NCBI GenBank assembly: GCA_021286965.1
Contig: JAJTBK010000303.1
Coordinates: 1-6,536, forward strand
Origin: Comamonadaceae bacterium
GTDB lineage: Bacteria > Pseudomonadota > Gammaproteobacteria > Burkholderiales > Burkholderiaceae_C
DNA: 6,536 nt
Direction of reading: 5' to 3'
Position numbers and translations under genes: made by a program. This document shows positions 1-6,536 of this stretch, piece by piece (within the stretch, counting starts at the first letter, position 1; each line of letters opens with the position of its first letter). Below the pieces are notes generated by a model that did no database searches, was not told the DNA's origin, and saw nothing but the letters and a program-made list of their open reading frames with translations.

Positions 1-340
1 AGACCACGAAGACCTGCACCAGCACGGACAGCATGTTCTTGGAGCGCGCCAGGCCGCCGTAGAACAGCGCCAGGCCGGGGATGGTCATGAGGATGACCAG
101 CAGCGTCGAGGTGAGTATCCAGGCGGTGTCGCCGGCGTCGAGCTTGGGAGCCGGGGCCGCTGCCGGAGCGGCGTCGGCACTGGTGGCTGCGACTGGGGTG
201 ACGGCCTCGGTGGGGACGCTGGCCAGGGCCGGGGCGGCGCTCTCGGTCACGGCAGGGCTGGCGGTCTGGGCCAGGAGCAGCGGTGGCGCCGAGGCCCACA
301 GCCCCAACCCCAGCAGCAGGGAGGCAAGCAATTTTTTCAT
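1..340 (-). CDS. amtB: Ammonium transporter AmtB, copy 1 (partial, N-terminal 113 residues)
   Basis: Inner-membrane ammonium channel of the Amt/Mep/Rh family. Only the N-terminus is present; the frame is open to the left edge. The start ATG (338-340) has a GAGGA ribosome site about 6 nt upstream. Residues 1-25 look like a signal peptide: MKK, a Leu-rich core, then a probable cleavage site near LLLAQ. Residues 26-69 are an Ala/Pro/Thr-rich linker. From GDTAW (residue 70) the protein matches copy 2 of this window almost exactly through the first membrane segment, including the family motif [10 protein letters not shown]. The gene lies 32 bp after glnK1, the usual glnK-amtB pairing in which GlnK plugs the channel when nitrogen is sufficient. 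The catalytic His pair and pore residues lie outside the window and cannot be checked. The family call is certain; the signal peptide is inferred from composition. Confidence 0.93.
   Translation of the reverse strand, partial: MKKLLASLLLGLGLWASAPPLLLAQTASPAVTESAAPALASVPTEAVTPVAATSADAAPAAAPAPKLDAGDTAWILTSTLLVILMTIPGLALFYGGLARSKNMLSVLVQVFVV
12..134. repeat. Direct repeat copy A: 5' part of amtB1
   Basis: This 123-bp stretch aligns without gaps to 2817-2939 with six mismatches by my count (about 95% identical). It encodes the first membrane segment of AmtB1. The similarity stops sharply on the gene-start side, where amtB1 has its signal peptide and linker instead. It is part of the glnK-amtB duplication. 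Confidence 0.9.
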
Positions 341-372
341 GGCAAATCCTCGTGTTCGTGCATTCAGGGGAG

Positions 373-1444
<1,072 letters not shown>

Positions 1445-1483
1445 GCTTCCTCCGGTCGTGAAAAGAATCGGTACACCCTTCTC

Positions 1484-1499
1484 AGCACAGACCGTGCCA
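1484..1499 (-). promoter_or_regulatory. Sigma-54 (RpoN) promoter for the porin-glnK1-amtB1 operon
   Basis: On the minus strand the site reads TGGCACGGTCTGTGCT. This fits the -24/-12 consensus TGGCAC-N5-TTGC with the exact GG-N10-GC spacing; the only core mismatch is T to G before the -12 GC. The predicted transcript start is near 1473, giving a leader of about 29 nt before the porin ATG at 1444. The core matches 14 of 16 bases of the promoter proposed for glnK2. The upstream NtrC-like site supports it. Based on consensus only. Confidence 0.77.
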
Positions 1500-1637
1500 A
1501 GGCATATATTTCAGAGAAAAAGCTTACCAGCATTACGCAAGTAGCTCTTGTTTTTATAGCAAACCGGCACCCTCACGGCCTCCAGACGGCAGCCGCTGCA
1601 CCAAGGCGAGGAGGTGCGCACCGCACCAGCCCGCCCG

Positions 1638-1654
1638 TGCACTGCGCTGGTGCG
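1638..1654 (-). promoter_or_regulatory. NtrC-like enhancer site upstream of the porin-glnK1-amtB1 operon
   Basis: Plus-strand TGCACT-N5-GGTGCG matches the NtrC consensus TGCACC-N5-GGTGCA at 10 of 12 fixed bases. Its centre (1646) lies about 173 bp upstream of the predicted sigma-54 start, a reasonable enhancer distance. A second pair of half-sites, TGCACC (1597-1602) and GGTGCG (1613-1618), lies nearby but with 10 rather than 5 bases between them, so its value as a site is doubtful. The AT-rich stretch at about 1500-1565 lies between enhancer and promoter. Confidence 0.58.
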
Positions 1655-1670
1655 TCAGCGTGCAGCGGCG

Positions 1671-1699
1671 AAAAAAAAGCCTGCGCACAAGGCGCAGGC
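1671..1699 (-). terminator. Intrinsic terminator after amtB2
   Basis: On the minus strand an 8-bp perfect stem (GCCTGCGC paired with GCGCAGGC, loop CTTGT) is followed directly by eight T residues (the A-run at 1671-1678 on the plus strand). It starts about 25 bp after the amtB2 stop and so separates the glnK2-amtB2 transcript from the porin-glnK1-amtB1 operon. Confidence 0.93.
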
Positions 1700-1723
1700 C
1701 GGTGAGGGGCGGGCGGTGGCGCT

Positions 1724-3360
<1,637 letters not shown>

Positions 3361-3384
3361 TTACCGGGCACCCGGGGGGCTTTT

Positions 3385-3401
3385 TGCACCATCATGGTGC
3401 A
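3385..3401. promoter_or_regulatory. Perfect NtrC-binding palindrome upstream of glnK2
   Basis: TGCACCATCATGGTGCA is a perfect match to the NtrC consensus TGCACC-N5-GGTGCA and an 8-bp-arm perfect inverted repeat around a central C. Its centre (3393) lies about 63 bp upstream of the predicted glnK2 start, closer than many NtrC enhancers. A partly overlapping GGTGC-A-GCACC (3396-3406) extends it. It indicates direct activation of glnK2-amtB2 by phosphorylated NtrC under nitrogen limitation. Confidence 0.85.
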
Positions 3402-3574
3402 GCACCAGGCCCGCAACGCACCGCCCTGGGGAGGTGTCTTGCTTTGGTGCATGGACGGGGGTGGAGGGCCGTGTTCTTGTCCAAAATCAAGGCCCAGGCA
3501 CACCGGGATGCCATGGCAGCGCGTTTGTTCGACAATGCGGGATGCACCCGTGGGGCAGGGCCGGCCATTTCGGC

Positions 3575-3593
3575 TTATGCCCATGGCGCATAA
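3575..3593. promoter_or_regulatory. Inverted repeat upstream of fpr, possible operator
   Basis: TTATGC and GCATAA form a 6-bp inverted repeat separated by 7 bases (CCATGGC), ending 54 bp before the fpr start and followed by an A-run. The symmetry suggests a binding site for a dimeric regulator, but I cannot name one. On the plus strand no T-run follows, so it does not look like a terminator in that direction. Confidence 0.35.
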
Positions 3594-3647
3594 AAAAAAG
3601 TAGAAACTACGCCAATCCCTTGTTTTTCCACCTTTGCCGAGCCATCC

Positions 3648-4421
3648 ATGAGCGCATTCCTTGAAGAGCGTGTCCTGTCCGTACACCACTGGACCGATCG
3701 CCTGTTTTCCTTCACCACCACGCGCGATCCGGCGCTGCGCTTCTCCAACGGCCACTTCACCATGATCGGCCTCAAGGTCGATGGCAAGCCGCTGTTGCGC
3801 GCCTACTCCATCGCCAGCCCGAACTGGGAGGAGCACCTGGAGTTTTTGTCGATCAAAGTCCAGGACGGCCCGCTGACCTCGCGCCTGCAGAACATCCAGG
3901 TGGGCGACACCATCATCGTCGGCAAAAAGCCCACCGGCACGCTGCTCATCGACTACCTGCTGCCGGGCAAGAACCTGTACCTGATCGGCACCGGCACCGG
4001 CCTGGCGCCCTGGCTGTCGATCGTGCGCGACCCGGAAACCTACGAGCGCTTCGAGAAAGTGGTGGTGGTGCACGGCGTGCGCGAGGTCAACGAGCTGGCC
4101 TACCACGACCTGTTCGAGAAAGAGCTGCCCAACCACGAGCTGCTGGGCGAGATCGTCAAGGATAAGCTGGTGTACTACCCGACGGTCACGCGCGAGCCCT
4201 TCCGCAACCAGGGCCGCATCACCGACCTGATCGAAAGCGGCACCTTCCCGGCCAACATCGGCCTGCCGGCGCTCAACCCGCTGACCGACCGCGTGATGCT
4301 CTGCGGCAGCCCGGCCATGCTCGCCGACCTGAAGGTGATGCTGGAAAAGCGCGACTTCGAGGAAGGCAACACCAGCACCCCGGGCGACTTCGTGATCGAG
4401 CGCGCTTTTGTAGAGAAATAA
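3648..4421 (+). CDS. fpr: Ferredoxin/flavodoxin-NADP+ reductase
   Basis: A 257-residue FAD enzyme that moves electrons between NADPH and ferredoxin or flavodoxin in the cytoplasm; the length is typical for bacterial FPR. The N-terminal FAD domain has RAYSIAS (51-57) and GPLTS (74-78). The NADP domain has GTGTGLAPW (114-122), HGVREVNEL (142-150) and LCGSPAML (218-225). The C-terminus VIERAFVEK is the pattern I associate with subclass I bacterial FPRs such as the Azotobacter type, where the last residues stack near the flavin. No strong ribosome site is visible before this ATG, but it is the first in-frame ATG and gives the canonical N-terminus. It is transcribed alone, divergent from glnK2 and convergent with ptsI. 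Typical roles are iron-sulfur cluster supply and oxidative-stress defence; which applies here is not shown by the sequence. Confidence 0.95.
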   Translation: MSAFLEERVLSVHHWTDRLFSFTTTRDPALRFSNGHFTMIGLKVDGKPLLRAYSIASPNWEEHLEFLSIKVQDGPLTSRLQNIQVGDTIIVGKKPTGTLLIDYLLPGKNLYLIGTGTGLAPWLSIVRDPETYERFEKVVVVHGVREVNELAYHDLFEKELPNHELLGEIVKDKLVYYPTVTREPFRNQGRITDLIESGTFPANIGLPALNPLTDRVMLCGSPAMLADLKVMLEKRDFEEGNTSTPGDFVIERAFVEK

Positions 4422-4442
4422 GCCAAAACGCCCGTCCAGCCA

Positions 4443-4485
4443 GCGCCCGCAGCTATCAAAAAAATAGCTGCAGGCGCGTTTTTTT
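4443..4485 (+). terminator. Terminator hairpin between fpr and ptsI
   Basis: GCGCC-C-GCAGCTAT pairs with ATAGCTGC-A-GGCGC across a 7-nt A-rich loop (13 base pairs, one C/A mismatch) and is followed by G and a seven-T run (4479-4485). It serves fpr on the plus strand. On the minus strand only a weak T-run follows, so it is a poorer terminator for ptsI, whose TGA stop overlaps the end of the T-run. The AGCTAT/ATAGCT core resembles a dispersed hairpin I recall from Comamonadaceae genomes. Confidence 0.88.
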
Positions 4486-6239
4486 CAGCCGTTCGCCAGT
4501 TCGATAGCGGGCTCGTCGGCATCGAGCACGCGCTGCGCCCAGGCGCCGAGCTTGCGCGTATCGGCGCGCAGCACCTCCTGCTTGACGGCCAGGATCTGCG
4601 TCGGGTGCATGGAAAAACTGCGCAGCCCCAGGCCCAGCAGCAGCCGCGTGAGCGCCGGGTCGCCCGCCATCTCGCCGCACACGCTCACGCTCTTGCCCTG
4701 CTCGGCGCCGGCGGCAATCACGTCGGCCAGCAGGCGCAGCACCGCCGGGTGCAGCGGGTCGTAGAGGTGGGCCACGGCCTCGTCGGCGCGGTCGATGGCC
4801 AGGGCGTACTGGATCAGGTCGTTGGTGCCGATGGAGAGAAAGTCAAAGTCGCGCAGAAAGCGCCGCGCCAGCAGGGCGGCCGCCGGCACCTCGATCATGG
4901 CCCCCAGGCGTACCGCGCCGTAGGCGCAGCCCCGGGCGTCGAGCTCGGCACGCGCGAGCGCCACCTGGGCCAGGGTTTCGTCGATCTCGCGCGTGTGCGA
5001 GAGCATGGGAAACAGCAGGTTCACCTGGCCGTGGGCAGCGGCGCGCAACACGGCGCGCAGCTGGGTGCGGAACATCACCGGGTCGGCCAGGCTCCAGCGG
5101 ATCGCGCGCAGGCCCAGCGCCGGGTTCAGGTGGCTGTCCTTGTGCGCCTTGTCCAGCTGCTTGTCGGCGCCGACGTCGATGGTGCGGATCGTCACCGGCA
5201 GGCCCTGCATCCCGTCCATCACCTGGCGGTAAGCCTGGTACTGCTCCTCTTCGCCCGGCAGGTTGGCGCCTTTGCCCATGAACAGGAATTCGGTCCGAAA
5301 CAGGCCCACGCCCACCGCGCCAGCCTGCACGGCGACGAGGGCATCGGCCGGCTGCTCGATGTTGGCCAAGAGCTCGACGCGGTGGCCGTCGATGGTCAGC
5401 GCCGGCGCATGGCGCAGGCGCGCCAGGCGCTCGCGTTCGAGCGTGATCTGACGCTGGCGAAAGCCGTATTCAGCCAGGATGATGGGCGAGGGATCGACGA
5501 TGAGCACGCCGGCGTCGCCGTCGATGATGACCCAGTCGTCCTGGCGCACCAGCTGGCTGGCGGCGCGCGCGCCGACCACCGCCGGAATGTCCATGCTGCG
5601 CGCGACGATGGCGGTGTGGCTGGTCTTGCCGCCGACATCGGTGACGAAGCCGGCAAAAATGCTCTGCTTGAACTGCAGCAGATCCGCCGGAGCCAGGTCG
5701 GGCGCCACCAGCACCAGGGGCACGTCGTGCCCGGTGCCGGCGAGCAGTTCCTGCTGCGCCCCGGGCGGCGGTGGTGGCGGACTGGCCACCGGGTTGGCGA
5801 CGCCCTTCATGTAGCGCAGGATGCGTTCGACCACCTGCTCCAGATCGGCCTTGCGCTCGCGCAGGTAGTCGTCCTCCATCTCGTCGAACTGGCGCGCAAT
5901 CACGTCCAGCTGCGTCACCAGCGCCCATTCGGCGTTGTACAAGCGCTCGCTGATCCAGTGCTTGATGCCGGTGACCAGGGCCTCGTCCTGCAGCAGCATC
6001 AGGTGCACGTCCAGCAGCGCCGGCAGCTCGCTCGGGGCGTCGGGCGGCATTTCGGCCTGCAGGCGCTGCAGCTCCTGCACCACGGCGTTGCGCCCCCGGC
6101 GCACGCGCTCGATCTCGGCGTTGACCTGCTCGGCGGTAATGAAGTAATGCGCCACCTCCAGGTGGCCGGCGGCCAGCAGCACCACACGCCCGATGGCAAT
6201 GCCCCGGGCCACGGCCAGACCGTGGATGGCGAACGTCAT
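4485..6239 (-). CDS. ptsI: PTS Enzyme I (phosphoenolpyruvate-protein phosphotransferase)
   Basis: Cytoplasmic Enzyme I takes phosphate from PEP onto a histidine and passes it to HPr. The 584 residues have the order of standard EI: HPr-binding helical domain (about 30-145), phospho-His domain with GGKTSHTAI (active His208), then the PEP-binding barrel with FRTEFLF (Arg315), TIRTIDVGADK, MIEVPAAA (449-454), DFLSIGTNDLIQY and CGEMAGD (Cys521). There is no N-terminal GAF domain, so this is PtsI and not the nitrogen-type PtsP. Conserved residues sit about 19 positions later than in E. coli EI because of an insertion near 146-172 that includes six consecutive prolines (154-159). AGGA lies 7 nt before the ATG. 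ptsH is 21 bp upstream, implying one operon. In Betaproteobacteria this relay often serves regulation as well as or instead of sugar uptake (family knowledge). Confidence 0.97.
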   Translation of the reverse strand: MTFAIHGLAVARGIAIGRVVLLAAGHLEVAHYFITAEQVNAEIERVRRGRNAVVQELQRLQAEMPPDAPSELPALLDVHLMLLQDEALVTGIKHWISERLYNAEWALVTQLDVIARQFDEMEDDYLRERKADLEQVVERILRYMKGVANPVASPPPPPPGAQQELLAGTGHDVPLVLVAPDLAPADLLQFKQSIFAGFVTDVGGKTSHTAIVARSMDIPAVVGARAASQLVRQDDWVIIDGDAGVLIVDPSPIILAEYGFRQRQITLERERLARLRHAPALTIDGHRVELLANIEQPADALVAVQAGAVGVGLFRTEFLFMGKGANLPGEEEQYQAYRQVMDGMQGLPVTIRTIDVGADKQLDKAHKDSHLNPALGLRAIRWSLADPVMFRTQLRAVLRAAAHGQVNLLFPMLSHTREIDETLAQVALARAELDARGCAYGAVRLGAMIEVPAAALLARRFLRDFDFLSIGTNDLIQYALAIDRADEAVAHLYDPLHPAVLRLLADVIAAGAEQGKSVSVCGEMAGDPALTRLLLGLGLRSFSMHPTQILAVKQEVLRADTRKLGAWAQRVLDADEPAIELANG

Positions 6240-6260
6240 GGCGCGTTCCTTTCTGTGGTT

Positions 6261-6530
6261 TTACTGCCCTTCGCCGAACTTGTCGGCGATGAGCGCCAGC
6301 AGCGCGTCCATGGCCTCGCGCTCCTGGGGGCCATCGGTCTGCAGCACGACTTCGGAGCCGATGCCGGCGGCCAGCATCATCACGCCCATGATGCTCTTGG
6401 CGTTGATGCGGCGCTCGCCCCGGCTCATGTAAACGTCGCAAGGAAAGCTGCCGGCGAGCTTGGTCAGCTTGGCCGAGGCGCGGGCGTGCAGGCCCAGTTT
6501 GTTGATGATGGTGGTGGTTTCGCTGATCAT
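6261..6530 (-). CDS. ptsH: PTS phosphocarrier protein HPr
   Basis: An 89-residue HPr, the usual size. It accepts phosphate from Enzyme I on His15 in LGLHARASA and passes it to EIIA proteins. The second site, Ser46 in NAKSIMGVMM, is also present; this is the serine phosphorylated by HPr kinase/phosphorylase, which many Betaproteobacteria encode, so HPr here may carry both modifications. ptsI follows after 21 bp. The ATG at 6530 gives the canonical N-terminus, but only 6 bases upstream are in the window, so its ribosome site cannot be seen. A mannose-family EIIA gene usually precedes ptsH in this group and would lie beyond the right edge. Confidence 0.95.
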   Translation of the reverse strand: MISETTTIINKLGLHARASAKLTKLAGSFPCDVYMSRGERRINAKSIMGVMMLAAGIGSEVVLQTDGPQEREAMDALLALIADKFGEGQ

Positions 6531-6536
6531 GGGCAG

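Noticed and set aside
3365..3385. Small GC-rich hairpin followed by five T residues on the plus strand
   Set aside because: The stem is only about 5 bp with a 2-nt loop and there is no plus-strand gene for it to terminate.
4485..6239. Enzyme I as the nitrogen-PTS protein PtsP
   Set aside because: PtsP has an N-terminal GAF domain and is much longer; this protein starts directly in the EI domain and pairs with ptsH.

Overview
The window looks like a chromosomal segment of a GC-rich betaproteobacterium, most likely order Burkholderiales and probably family Comamonadaceae. Three things suggest this: a TorF-type porin gene directly ahead of glnK-amtB, a ptsH-ptsI pair whose HPr keeps the HPr-kinase serine, and an AGCTAT...ATAGCT hairpin of a kind I remember as common in Comamonadaceae genomes. 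The family assignment rests on memory of gene order and was not searched. I see no mobile element, CRISPR array, tRNA or rRNA.

Layout from right to left (most genes are on the minus strand). At the right edge are ptsH (HPr) and ptsI (Enzyme I), 21 bp apart, forming the general phosphotransferase relay. fpr (ferredoxin/flavodoxin-NADP+ reductase) is on the plus strand and converges on ptsI; a strong hairpin plus T-run separates their 3' ends. A 347-bp divergent intergenic region (3301-3647) then carries a perfect NtrC-type palindrome and a sigma-54-type promoter for the first ammonium module, glnK2-amtB2, whose genes overlap by ATGA and end at a clear intrinsic terminator. Next, a 279-bp intergenic region (1445-1723) carries a second NtrC-like site and a second sigma-54-type promoter. 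These lead into a TorF-family putative porin gene, glnK1 and amtB1; amtB1 runs off the left edge.

The central feature is a tandem duplication of the glnK-amtB nitrogen module. The two GlnK proteins are both 112 residues and identical at 96 positions, including the whole T-loop. The two AmtB proteins are nearly identical through their first membrane segment, but AmtB1 has about 60 extra N-terminal residues (signal peptide plus Ala/Pro-rich linker) that AmtB2 lacks. Both modules have near-identical sigma-54 promoter cores about 30 nt before the first start codon, which suggests both respond to nitrogen limitation through NtrC. The porin heads one of the two operons, so outer-membrane entry, inner-membrane ammonium transport and PII control may be co-induced. 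All families here are known; the unusual part is the duplicated, differently built arrangement.
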